Origin: Sarcocystis neurona
Lineage: Eukaryota; Apicomplexa; Conoidasida; Eucoccidiorida; Sarcocystidae
Length of the DNA: 64,000 nucleotides
Direction: 5' to 3'
NCBI GenBank assembly: GCA_000727475.1
Contig: KL647302.1
Coordinates: 2,303,234-2,367,233, forward strand
Positions 47,618 to 57,862 of this stretch are shown here, in pieces. Made by a program: the position numbers and the translations under genes. Under the pieces are notes generated by a model that searched no databases, was not told the origin of the DNA, and saw only the letters and a program-made list of their open reading frames with translations. Position 1 is the stretch's first letter. The number at the start of each line of letters is the position of its first letter.

Positions 47618-47835
47618 CCGTGTCTCCCCCTCTCCGTCTCCATGTCTCCCCCTCTCCGTCTCCATGTCTCCCCCTCTCCGCCTCCGTGTCTCCCCCTCTC
47701 CGCCTCCGTGTCTCCCCCTCTCCGTCTCCATGTCTCCCCCTCTCCGTCTCCGTGTCTCCCCCTCTCCGTCTCCGCGTCTCCCCCTCTCCGTCTCCGTGTC
47801 TCCGTCTCTCCGTCTCCGCGTCTCCCTCTCTCTCA
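47618..47835. repeat. 22-bp minisatellite, about nine copies
   Basis: Tandem copies of a 22-bp unit close to tgtctccccctctccgtctcc plus one base (a or g), with simple c/t changes. It sits in a wider CT-rich tract from 47510 to 47910. Because 22 is not a multiple of three, each plus frame reads through all three phases of the unit. All three plus frames stay open with the same Ser/Pro/Leu-rich repeat. Confidence 0.9.
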
Positions 47836-48488
47836 GTTTCTTTGCCTGTCTCTCTATCTTCCTTTGTCTGTCTCCGTGCTGTTCTTCGTCTGTCTCTCTA
47901 CTTCCCTGCTAGATGATATGTGAATAACCTTCCAATACTTCATAGCGGGAGGTCTACAAAAAAGTCCGTTCCGCCTGCCGATGTGGGAGATCTGCTGTTT
48001 TGTCCGCGTCCCTCGGTGTGTCTGTGTCTCTTTCTTTCTGCCGGGGCGCATTCGTCTGTTCGAAATAGGAGAGGCAAATTGATATTTCCTCTCGTCGTCT
48101 TCCATGCAAGAAAGAAAAGCGGGGAAACCTGCTGCGGCGGTAACCCCCTCTTTTTCTGGGCAGCATGCGCAAGAAAAAACCTCCGCGCCTCTACATATAT
48201 ATACGTGGATTGCAAGCATATATATAAGGATGTAGAACACATCTACGCAACTATCTCTGCAGTCTATACACTATTACATACGGACGTATAAATATATGGA
48301 GAGGTACGCGTGCGTGCGACTTAGGCATCTGTTGACTACTTTGACCCATGCAGGTTCAACAGAACTACATATATAATTCCACACATTCACTCACACATAT
48401 ATATGTACATGCTTGTACATATATATATAGGTATCCATGCGTATATATAAATATATATATATAAGTATATGTGTATGTATACATACAT

Positions 48489-48888
48489 TTATACAGTGTA
48501 TGTCGTAAGTAGGAGTGTGTGTGGACGCAGTCTTTGAAGTTCGCCACTTGGAGGTAGCGCCAGTTGTTCCCGTGTTCGTTGATCCATCTTCTGCATTTTT
48601 TGCCGAGTCCCCCCACGGAACAACAGCAGCAACAGGTGCAGCAGCAGCAGCCGCAGCATATCCTTGTCGCTAGAAACCCTTTTTTTGCCGAAGACGTTTC
48701 TTTTGCGTGAAGGCGCGCGGAGAGCAGCAGGTGCTTCTTCTCGATGGCGCCTCTCCTCGCCAAGGAAATTTTGCCACGTATAATTCTCAGAAAATTTTGA
48801 ACTTGTTGGCTGCACCACGGCGTGGGAAGCTTGTCCTCTACAGATATCCGTCGTCGTAGCGCCAGCGGCGAACCAGTTCCGTATATCT
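48489..48888 (-). CDS. possible exon, unknown protein
   Basis: A minus-strand island follows acceptor gtctgtctgtctccgcgaag and stays open to a TAA at 48489, just before TA-rich sequence. It reads NWFAAGATTTDICRGQASHA, FSENYTWQNFLGEERRHREE and MDQRTREQLALPPSGELQRL, ending LLLTTYTV. A second frame over the same DNA (RRRISVEDKLPTPWCSQQVQ) is equally open, so the frame is uncertain. AGC repeats in the middle give a Leu run. Confidence 0.35.
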
Positions 48889-49985
48889 TCGCGGAGACAG
48901 ACAGACACAGGGAGAGAAAGTCACATCTACGAAAAGGTGAGAAACGAGCCAGAAGAAAAAAAAGGTAAAAAAGAGGAAGACGAAGAGGAAGAGAAAGGAG
49001 AAGAAGAGACGAAGAGGAAGGACTACAGAACGAAGAGAAACCGAAAAGAGCTAGCGCAGAGGATGCGCGGAACGCAAGGAAAACGGCTTGCAGGACGGGG
49101 AGAAAAACCCTGTCACCGAAGAAACGTCGACCAAAGCGAGGGCAGCAGAAATGTGGAGAGGAAAGTAGCAAAGCAGCACGCGAAATTCCACAAGGAGGAA
49201 CAGAAAGAAGAGTGCACGAGGCGAAGACGGAGTGTCATCACCCCGAAGACGAAGGGAAGAACTTGGTAAGCAGCCCGAGGAAAGGCGAAGAAGCGACAAG
49301 AAAAGGAGGGAGATACGGGGACGGGAAATCAACTCGAGAGGAATTTCAGGACAAAATTCAACAGAAAGTCAAGCGTGGGACACGCAGAAACACCCGCGGC
49401 GAAGAAAGAGAGACGTCATGCGCATGGGGAAGCACGCAGAGAAGAATATATCACAATGAGATGGCGGAAAAGAAGTCAACTGCAGAGAAGTCACTTCAAA
49501 TACAAATGCGTGAACCAGACTTCTAACACAAATTCCTTCGAGAAGACTCAAACATACCACCCGGAGTCTCTTTTCTCCGCCTCAGCGCCATATCAGCGCG
49601 TACTGGCAGAAAAGAGAAGGAGAGGGGGGCACACAAGTATACACACGGCCGGAAGCGAGAAGAAAAAACACCAACGGATTACTCGACGAGAAAGCGGAAG
49701 AAGAAAACGCGAGCAGGTAAACACCCGACCACAAACAAAGAAACGAGGTCACACATATGTAGATTTGTACTCTTATTACCTAGGTACAATGTCAATAGAG
49801 GTGCAGGGGCACATTTGTAGTAGGTACGTGCGCCCATGCACCTATACATATATATATGTATGTATGTGTGCAGAGGTATGTATGGAATCGTAGGTGTCTA
49901 TGTGTGAATAGCTGCTGCAAAGTGGGAGGATAATCTGAAAGAAATAAGACCGTCTAACCTGCATGGCCGTGTGGGAAGACCCGCT
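48889..49985. other. purine-rich plus-strand tract
   Basis: Strong strand asymmetry: the plus strand is mostly A and G from about 48940 to 49730. This yields long Lys/Glu/Arg-rich plus frames (48937-49269, 49375-49893) and Ser/Leu/Phe-rich minus frames. Low T content alone explains the lack of stops. It may be the leader of a minus-strand gene or a 3' region. Confidence 0.45.
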
Positions 49986-51835
49986 TTAATACGACACTGA
50001 TTTTCCACGAGGCAGAGCCAGAGCAGCAGGTCCCTCCTGTTCTGTACTCTTCAGACAGAAACACAGCAGCAGCAACAGCAGCAGCAGAAACAGCCGCAGC
50101 AGTCGGAAGGCCGCGTTAGAAAATGCGGCAGAGCGACAGGGAAGCCCGACTCCCCTACACCGCCGCAGAAGGAGCAGCAGCAGGAGGAGCAGCGGTACTT
50201 ACGCAGAACAGATAGCGCGCAGAGAGTCGCCAAACAGACAGGAGAGGACGGAGGCAGAGGAGACAGCAGCAACAACAGCAGCAGCACGAGCCAACGAAGA
50301 AAACGGGTAACACACAAGAATAAGGAGAAGACGTGGAAGAAGAAGATGAGGAGGAGGCTACAGACGAAAGCAGGAAGAGAAGTGACATTGCCAGCAGCAA
50401 GAAGACCCGGGCGCAACTAAACAGTCATTCGTTCTTTCAATCACATCGCACAACGAACTCTCAGTATTCATATCCTTGTGTACATATATATATATATATA
50501 TATATGGATACACATATATATATATATATATATATGGATACACATATATATATATATATAGATAGATAGATAGATGTGTAGTGTATATGTAGACACACCT
50601 AATAAATACGTCCAGCCTGTTGAGGAGTACGACGAAAGCTATGCGTATCCTCCTGGTCACTACCACACACAATTGTACGTATTTACATATGTATATATAT
50701 GCATGTGTATATATATGTACATATGTATGTATGTGGATACACATGCCGCTATAGCTATGGAGACCCTCCTAGTCACTATCATACGCATATATATATAGGT
50801 ATATTGGTGTATACATACGTCAATAAATCTATGCGTCATATCCTAGTCACCACCATACACAAATATATCTATTTATATATACATGCACATATGTATGTGT
50901 AGACGTATATACGAGTATACATATGCCGCTAAAGCTACGCGTACTATCCTAGTCACTACCACATATATATATGTACGTACTTAGGTGTATACATATGTCG
51001 CTAAAGCTGCGTCGCATACTATACTTGTCAATATTATATGTCTGTGTCTACGCAGGCCACTGAAGTTATGCACACATAAGAAGTCATTCCTCCACATATA
51101 TACATAGAGAGAGCGGGAGATAGGTGCATATACATATATATATAATTGTGGAAGAGTAGTAGAAGAAAATAGAGAGAGAAAAATTGAACCGACAGACTGG
51201 CCAAGTGATCGAAAAGTTCGCACATATAACAGGGAAGTGCAAGTAGAGCTGGTAAGTACATGTGTCTGGCTACGTACGCACTCTTACATACACATACAGA
51301 GAGAAAGAAAAAGAGGACAGATATGGCTATAGACATATATATGCACATATATATAGGGCGGGAGAGAGAAATAGCAATATACACGCATCTACGTAAAAAT
51401 TGCAACATAGATACACAAAGACAGGAGAGAGCCATTTTTTCTACATACATACATATATATGTACATGGATACGAACACGTATTTATTCATTCACGTTATA
51501 CACATATATATATATATATGAGAACAGAGAGAGACGGAGAGGAGCCAAGAAGAGGCGGTGGTATGTAGATACACGAGCGAAGTTATATACATATATATAC
51601 ACATGTGTTTTTCCAAAGACAGGAGGAGAGTAGTTTCACGAAGAGAAGCCCATACAGGAGATTTCCGTGACGGAGACTGCCCTCGCAAGAAGAAGAAGAA
51701 AAGTGGGGGAGGGGAGAGAAGAAAAAAGAGGAAAAGGTGGAGAAAGGAGAACAAATGAGAAATTTCCCGGGACACTACACAACAAAAAAGTTGTAGGCCT
51801 GCATCACGTGGGAGGGAGTGCCATCTCCAAATTTT
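49986..51835 (-). CDS. candidate 3' exons of the Erv1-like gene
   Basis: Four small islands continue the Erv1-like gene in consistent phase. 51808-51835 reads KFGDGTPSH and ends CAC/GTGATG. 51603-51681 follows a long CT tract and reads GSLRHGNLLYGLLFVKLLSS then CLWKNT. 51190-51248 reads LLALPCYMCELFDHLASLS. 49986-50048 follows gctgtgtttctgtctgaag and reads STEQEGPAALALPRGKSVSY then TAA. Phases +2, 0, +1, 0 all match. However, the conserved Erv1 C-terminal motif (Trp-x-Cys-x-x-His-Asn) is not present in these readings, and the plus strand at 51248 offers its own canonical donor (CTG/GTAAGT). The chain could be wrong or belong to another transcript. Confidence 0.3.
50485..50580. repeat. TA microsatellite with duplicated ggatacaca punctuation
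   Basis: TA runs of about 20 bp are separated twice by ggatacaca and end in gatagatagatag. It lies in the candidate 3' intron of the Erv1-like gene. Confidence 0.9.
50634..51045. repeat. five diverged copies of a repeat about 75-110 bp apart
   Basis: A core close to gctaaagctacgcgtactat then cctagtcactaccacacata recurs at about 50634, 50741, 50820, 50924 and 50998. The copies are separated by TA/GTAT microsatellite sequence and increasingly diverged. The array lies in the 3' intron region of the Erv1-like gene. Confidence 0.7.
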
Positions 51836-52031
51836 CTACACGTACATCAAGCAAGAAAATAAACCCATACATATATAGAGAGGGGAATGATACTACACAC
51901 GTATAGAGAGAGAAATAGCGTTATATATATATATGTTTATGTGTATGTAGATGGATAGAGAGAGAGAGAGCAGCTGCAGAAGAAGAAGAGAAAAAAATTT
52001 GCTGTTGTTGTTCGTAGAAGGGAGGACTTAC

Positions 52032-52259
52032 GTTCCCTCTAGAAGCAGGTAATGCCGCGGCCAAAGAGAGCAGGAAATGATAAAGAGAGGAGAGCAGCGG
52101 CAATAAAGAAGAATAGTAGGACGAGAAGAACAAAAGGTCGAAGAGAAGGAAATCGAAAATGAGAAGGAAATCGACGAGGGAAGAGATGAAGACGAAGAAG
52201 GAGATGAGAAGCAGGCAAACGAGGAGAAAAAGGTGAATATACAGCAGAAGTTCACCTTC
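52032..52259 (-). CDS. candidate third exon of the Erv1-like gene
   Basis: Between acceptor gccctacattcag and the canonical donor AC/GTAAGTCC, this 228-bp segment is open in the phase required by the exon at 52748. It reads KVNFCCIFTFFSSFACFSSP, a Ser/Phe-rich middle, then CSLWPRHYLLLEGT. The middle is a pure pyrimidine tract, so it could equally be an intron's polypyrimidine tract. A second frame gives a hydrophobic, membrane-like sequence. The good donor supports an exon edge at 52032. Confidence 0.35.
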
Positions 52260-52747
52260 CTGAATGTAGGGCATGTATACGGAGGCGGTAGCCGCATGCA
52301 AGTAAACCCCGGCGGAGGGGAAGGGAGAAAATATGTGCAGACGCGCGCTGTCTCTGGAGAGCAGCCTCGATCAGCAGCAAAAAGAAAAGGGCGGAGGGAG
52401 AGGAGGACCGAAGACAGCGAAAATGAAAGGAGAGGAGAAGGCAACAAAGAAAAAACGAATGTCGAGGAAACGAATGTCGAGAAAACGAAAAGGACGAAGA
52501 AGGGGAAGAGGCCCCCAGACCGCCCCTGGCAGAATACGGGCGCATGCAGACGGAAAAGGAAGCGAAGGAGGGACACGAAGAGACACCAGACGCATGCACA
52601 GAAAAGGGAGACCGGGAAGAAAAGGGAGAAAAGGATGCCGAAGAAAAAGAAGAAAAAGACGAAGAAGAAAAGAAGAAGAGAAGAGAAAGGCAAAGTTATC
52701 AGATACACGATTATAGACGTCGTTTCTTCTGCGCTGTCTCTTCTTAC

Positions 52748-52896
52748 CGAGGAGGAGAAGAACGGACCGCGTCTGTGTAGCAGTGAGCAGCAGGACCCGT
52801 CACACACTGGTCCGGGAATTTCTCGAAGAAAATACGAAGTTGTCTCTGTTCTTTATCTGAAGGACGAGGAGAAGCATATGCTGCATATGTGTAAAG
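52748..52896 (-). CDS. ERV1: Erv1/ALR sulfhydryl oxidase, second exon (core motif)
   Basis: Acceptor ttttttttctcttcag and donor CG/GTAAGA are both strong. The exon starts in phase 0, continuing exon 1: LYTYAAYASPRPSDKEQRQL, then RIFFEKFPDQC, VTGPAAHC, YTDAVRSSPP. With QWLL from exon 1 this gives W-L-L-L-Y-T-Y-A-A-Y, aligning residue by residue with the Erv1/ALR signature (Trp-x-x-Leu-His-Thr-x-Ala-Ala-Tyr, then Pro, Gln, Met/Leu, Phe). Family members oxidise Mia40 or other thiols in the mitochondrial intermembrane space using FAD and a CxxC next to the flavin. Here the His is Tyr441, and where the CxxC is expected there are Cys470 and Cys478 (C-x7-C). Either the active site is unusual or this part is mis-modelled. 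Confidence 0.65.
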
Positions 52897-54153
52897 CTGA
52901 AGAGAAAAAAAATCAAAAAGACACTGAAACTCTATTAGCCACATATATACACAGCGACACTCACATACACATGCAAACTCTATCAGGCGCATATATATAT
53001 ATGGGACGCGTGTACACACAAAAATTCTGTCGCCCACATCTATACATATATATGTAATATGCATATACGCACGTGTGTGTAGAAATCCTCACACATATAT
53101 ATATGTATGTTACATATTATACGTATGTATAAATATATATATGTATACATGCGTAAATTCTACCGTGCACATATATATACATATATACATATACATATAT
53201 ATATATGTGTGCATACATACATATACGTGTGTGTAAAGCGTATGAACACAGAAATGTTGTATTGAGCGTGCGTATATATATATGTATATATGACACTCAG
53301 ATATGTAAAAGTATTTTACCATGCATATATACATGTAAGACACTCAAGCATACAGTAATACTCTAATCTAATACATGTATAGATAGATATGTTTATATAG
53401 AGGAAGAATACGTGGGCACTACGGGATGACCGCTCCTGAAGGGGACAACACGCAGTTACAGGAGAAACAAAAAAATCAACTTCTGAATTCCTAAAAGAAA
53501 ATTCAGAGATCTTTATACATGCGCGCATGCATATAAGCAGATATACATCGGCATTTCCTACTCAGTTCAAAGACGTGCACATATATATATATAGTCGTGT
53601 GAATATGTATGTGCGTATAAATATATCTGTGTGGCTAAGTATTCATATATCTGTTGATTTGTTTGGATCATAAATATCACCTCTGTGACTACCTGCTTAT
53701 CTGAAAAATCCTCTACTCAATGGTTTATTCATTTGTCCACACATTACACATCTATACATTTATATATATATGAGGAAGAGAGAGAGATATGTTTGTATTC
53801 CTGCGCTCTTGTCACACTGGTAGGTATGACACTATACATATATATATATGGATATGTATATGTATATGCAGCGAGGTGGTGGACGGTACGCGCATGCAAA
53901 TTTTTCCATATACACAGAGAGGCATACACAGAAGTAGCTACACATGCACAGACATGTGATACACGTGTGGACAAGCACAAGAAAAAAGTGAAGGGAAAGT
54001 GAAAAAACCAAAACGAGAAAAATGTAATATATCCATATATATAGATATACAGAGAGAGACATGTACGTGTATATATATATATATACATATATAGAGAGAG
54101 ACTCAGAGACAGAGAGGAAGAAAGAAGGAAAAAAAAATTCGAAGGTGACATAC
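52897..54153 (-). other. intron of the Erv1-like gene, microsatellite-rich
   Basis: A 1257-bp intron from GTATGTC to ctcttcag, filled with TA, GTAT and CA microsatellites. Removing it rebuilds the conserved Trp-x-x-Leu-x-Thr-x-Ala-Ala-Tyr motif across the junction. A pyrimidine-rich acceptor at about 53441 (gtgttgtccccttcag) could mark a cassette exon (ERSSRSAH), which would disrupt the motif. Confidence 0.6.
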
Positions 54154-55470
54154 CAGCAGCCACTGGGCGTTGCAGGGGTCCACGGGGTCGTTCGTCTCCG
54201 TACAAAAGTGCAGCGGAGGAGGAGCAGCAGCAGCAGTCGCAGTCGTATCAACAGCAGCAGCCGTATCATCACCAGCAGCAACCACATCATCCGCAGCAGC
54301 GGCGACAGGCGTGGCCGCCGCGGGAACGGGAGAAGCCGCAGCAGGAAGAGCAGCAGCAGCGATGGCAGCAGGAGGAGCAGCACCACTCTCAGCGGCAGCA
54401 GCACCACCACCAGCAGCGGGAGGCGCAACAGCAGTAGCGGCAATAGCGTCAGGGACGTCGACGGTGTCAGCTTCAGCAGCAGCAGCAGCACGAAGAGGTA
54501 TTTCTGGCTCAGCTGCTGTGTGAAGATTCGAGTCAGAGGAAGAAAGCGAAGAAGAAGAAGAAGACAGTTTCGAAGAGAATGACAAAGGCAAGATGGAGAC
54601 GGAGGAAGAAGGGGCAGGAGGAGAAGAGGAAGACGCAGGAGAAGAAGAAGCTGCTGATGTTTCTGGCGTCGTTGTTGGCGTAGTCGAAAAGGCAGACGCA
54701 GAGGAACGCGAAGAAGGACGAAGAGGAGGAGAACATGAAGAATACGAAGAAGAGAGAGAAGAAGGAAGAGAGGGAGGAGCGGAAGAAAACGAAGAAGAAG
54801 AGCAACAGGCGGGAGACGAAGGAGCACTGGAAAAAGACATAAATGAGAAAATCTTTTTCAGAAAGTTCGGCGAAGAGAGAAAAGTCTGAGAACTCCATCC
54901 GTCAACGTCGTTCTGCATCAGCGGAGCAACAGCTCGCGAAGCTGCGGCAGGAGAAACAGCAGCAGATCCAACAGCAGCAGCAGCTCCGACAGCAGCCGGC
55001 AATTCAGCGGCAGCAGCAGCAAACTCGCCAACGGCGGCAGAAGATCTGGGAGCAGCACAAGATTTAGCAGCAGGAGGGGAACCGGCAGCAGCAGCTGCTG
55101 TAGCAGCACCAGCAGGCGTACCAGCAGCAGCAGGCAGAGGAGCAGCACCAGGAGAATGAGAGGCCGACGCGTCGAGGGCGACAGCAGCAGAAACGTTTGC
55201 AGCAGGTGTGACTGCTTCTCTCGTCGGTTTAAAATAGAAGGAAAGGACGGTCGCAGGTCGGGCAGCAGCAGCTGCACCAGCAGTAGTAGTAGTAGCAGCA
55301 CGAAAGGTAGCTGCAGCAGCGGCAGGGGCACGGACAACAGAAGCAGCGGCATCAGAGGGAGGAACGGCAGGAGAGAAATGGCAAAGAGCACCACCAGCAG
55401 CAGGGACATGCGGAGGAGAAGCAGCAGGAGCCGCAGCAGCCTGCGCGGGGCGTTGCTGGTGATTTCCCAT
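54154..55470 (-). CDS. ERV1: Erv1/ALR sulfhydryl oxidase, first exon (long low-complexity N-terminus)
   Basis: ATG at 55470 (MGNHQQRPAQAAAAPAASPP) is fixed by an in-frame TGA upstream (ttttgacacactagc). The exon encodes 439 residues and ends CTG/GTATGT. Residues 1 to about 415 are Ala/Ser/Pro-rich, with one distinctive patch (NDVDGWSSQTFLSSPNFLKK) and a run of Ser from about 215 to 310. The last 18 residues, FCTETNDPVDPCNAQWLL, are complex. They contain the Asp-Pro-x-Asp and Trp that precede the flavin-binding helix in Erv1 proteins, and a Cys-x9-Cys pair. Family members are usually about 200 residues, so the N-terminal extension is unusual. There is no clear mitochondrial presequence at the Met. 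Confidence 0.65.
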
Positions 55471-56276
55471 GCTGTTGCTAGTGTGTCAAAACGAGAACGG
55501 AAGCAACCGAGGAGCGCAGTTCAACAAGAAGGAAAAGGGAAAATCATGGAGGGGAGCGCGATGGAAACGAGAAAAACACTTTTCAACTTTTCTTTAGAGT
55601 CAGAACGGGCGAACACCACGAAAGACGAGACGGAAGAGGAAAGATAAAGAAACTTTTCGTGTTTAGGGCAGGAAGAAAAGAAGAATTATGGAGTGCATTC
55701 TTCTGTCTTCTCTTTCCCTCGTCTAAAGTTCTACCACAAATGAATAGGGAGATAATCTTCCGACAATAGACACATACCGGCAAAAAGGACGTCTACGTGA
55801 ACTTCCTACACTGGGCAATAGCAAAAACTCACACATTCCTCTCCTTCTCTTCGATGAGACCTTTGCAAATTTTTGAGAAGCAGAAGAAGAAGAACAAAAC
55901 CGTGGGAGCGAAACTTATGAAGAGACAGCCGCAAAAAGGGGAGAAAAACACAAAGGAGGAAAGACAACTACGAAAAAGTGTCAAACTTCACGCGGGTGGT
56001 TCTTCGTCTTCTCCCAATAGATGCAGCGCAGTTTTTTAATCCACAAGCGCCTTCTACAGAACTGACGAGAGGACTTGGAAAAAGAAGCAGCGAAGCCTTC
56101 GTACAAAAAGTAATTTTCCTTGTCTCTTCAAAATAAAAATTATCTCCCACCCTATTGATCCTGACACAGAGGAAGGATGGAAAACAGGAGTGCTATATGT
56201 TGCGCTTACCAAAGACTCATACACGTACACATTATAAGCGTACGCATATACATCTCTCTATATATGGATGTGGATA

Positions 56277-56330
56277 GATAGGTAGATAGATAGATAGATA
56301 AATAGATAAATAGATAGACAGATACACACA
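56277..56330. repeat. GATA/AATA tetranucleotide microsatellite
   Basis: A run of gatagataggtagatagata, then aataga and gacagata units, then a short CACA run. Nothing coding is seen. Confidence 0.9.
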
Positions 56331-57243
56331 CACATACATGTATATATATGGTACATATGTGTGATGCGCTCTGCTCAATAAAGGCGTCTCTTTGGAGCGG
56401 ATCTCCAAGAACTGCAGCAAGGAGAGGAACTAGCGAAAACAGTTTTCAGTTCAACGGTGAGAAAAGCGAAGATAAGACGCAAATCGAGTGGAACAAAGAA
56501 GGCGTTGAACGGGAAAGGAAAGGGCCTTCAAAAATGAGGTTGCTAATCAAACGTCACCTCCGCAAAGGGTGGCGTCACTTCACCGTCAGGTGTACGTACA
56601 CGCCTTCGAGCAAAAGTATAGCACCGGGCTACCATTCATCCATTGAATGGATGCGGCCACGAAAAGTAAAAGCGGTGAGAGCCAGTGCCAGATATACCAT
56701 TGAGGAACAGGTGAACCCCGTGGAAACGTCAGGAAAGAACAAGACCAAAAAAGGGACAAAATGAACAACTGGATAAGTGAATACGACCTGCAAAACTCTT
56801 CCACCTTTCATTGACGGGTGTATGTACAGCCCAACTACCTGATTCCGAGAAGATACTCACGAGAGTCTGACACGCGCGACTTTTTTTTTAAACTTTACAT
56901 AAACTGCGCCACCCCCACAACCCCATATCAACTCGCACGTAAGTCTCGACGGCAGCTGGAATTCCACCCGTCAGACACGGCGGAATAGTAGATACGGTGG
57001 AGCGTGGTCGGACCGACAGATGGAAACATTATCACATGTGGATGGAGATGGGGCTAGAAACACGGAGAAAGGGACGTATGGATAGACAGAGCCGTACACA
57101 CAAAATAATATACGGATGAAAATAAAGTACACGTGAAGTGCTGCCGTGGTACACCGTAGCCGCGTCCTGCAGTTCCTTCCAGAGACAAATCATTCACCTG
57201 CGTGTGGCACACGCCAGTTTCTACACGTGTAGGTGTCCCGACC

Positions 57244-57862
57244 CTAAATTTCCAGTAATCTTGTGTATTCGGGGGCTTCGCTGACAAATTTTCGACAGGA
57301 TTGGCTGCTCAGTCGGATATTTCCTGTGTCGCCGGCAGGAAATGCTCGAGAAGCAGTTGCGTCTCCCCGTCCCGAAGTGTGTATTTTACCACGTGTAGAC
57401 ACACACACAGAGGAGGCACCTCCCTCCGGGAGTTTCAGGTATTTTGTCCGCGAAAAAATGGAAAACCCGAATATTAGACGTTTCCAGTCCACACATACTC
57501 CGATCGTTTTGAGACGCGCCGCTGCTGCTCCGGGAGATGACCATTTATACACTACGGACACACATTGGTCAAAAACTGATTCATTTCGAATTTGCAGTAT
57601 TCCCTTGTGTTGCGTTTCTCTTGGGACATATGAGGAGCTGGCAATGCTTGTAAACTTACCAGCACCACGCCCAGCATGCGCGCGGGAAGTGAGCCCACTG
57701 CGTCTGCATGCAGTGAAGTTTAGGCAGCTACGAAATTTCTGCTTGATGAGCAGAAACGTACTTCTCGGTAGAGCCGAGGACGAACTAGCTCTGCAGATAA
57801 AAGTGGAAAGAAACATCGCATTACGTTGTGCAAGAGTCTACTCTGTCCTTCTGAACGCTTGA
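57244..57862. other. coding-like locus, strand undecided
   Basis: Two long frames overlap here in non-aligned phases. Plus 57263-57862 (about 199 codons) includes ICSIPLCCVSLGTYEELAML and RAEDELALQIKVERNIALRC. Minus 57244-57816 (190 codons) begins MFLSTFICRASSSSALPRST then FLLIKQKFRSCLNFTACRRS, which resembles a mitochondrial presequence, and ends EAPEYTRLLEI. Minus also has a canonical donor (CTG/GTAAGT) at about 57659, and an exon-like island at 57132-57198 (VNDLSLEGTAGRGY). At least one strand is probably coding; I recognise neither product. Confidence 0.35.

Larger units (their letters stand above)
45346..48488. other. microsatellite-rich, no confident gene
   Basis: TA-rich microsatellites dominate 46380-46495 and 46955-47150. 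Open frames at 45.4-46.2 kb exist on both strands without decisive splice sites. A plus-strand island at 46770-46950 reads RRIRVLSKKNISCYAWPSRN then FETLKFFTDTLGRHESLVRV but lacks a clear exon structure. The 22-bp minisatellite lies at 47618-47835. Confidence 0.45.

Noticed and set aside
47397..47923. Three overlapping Ser/Pro/Leu-rich plus frames of 116-171 codons.
   Set aside because: They are products of the 22-bp CT minisatellite, identical in all three frames.
51130..51248. Plus-strand exon KIEPTDWPSDRKVRTYNREV ending CTG/GTAAGT.
   Set aside because: The donor is canonical, but there is no pyrimidine-tract acceptor and no partner exon. The minus reading fits the Erv1-like chain in phase. 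Kept only as an alternative.
52233..53057. A 274-codon plus-strand Lys/Arg/Glu-rich frame.
   Set aside because: It is antisense to the Erv1-like exon at 52748-52896, which has strong splice sites and a family match. Its length is explained by purine-rich, T-poor sequence lacking stops.
54103..54153. Reading the Erv1-like first exon through to a stop near 54103 (VCHLRIFFSFFLPLCL).
   Set aside because: This crosses the donor GTATGT into the intron. Splicing there rebuilds the conserved family motif.
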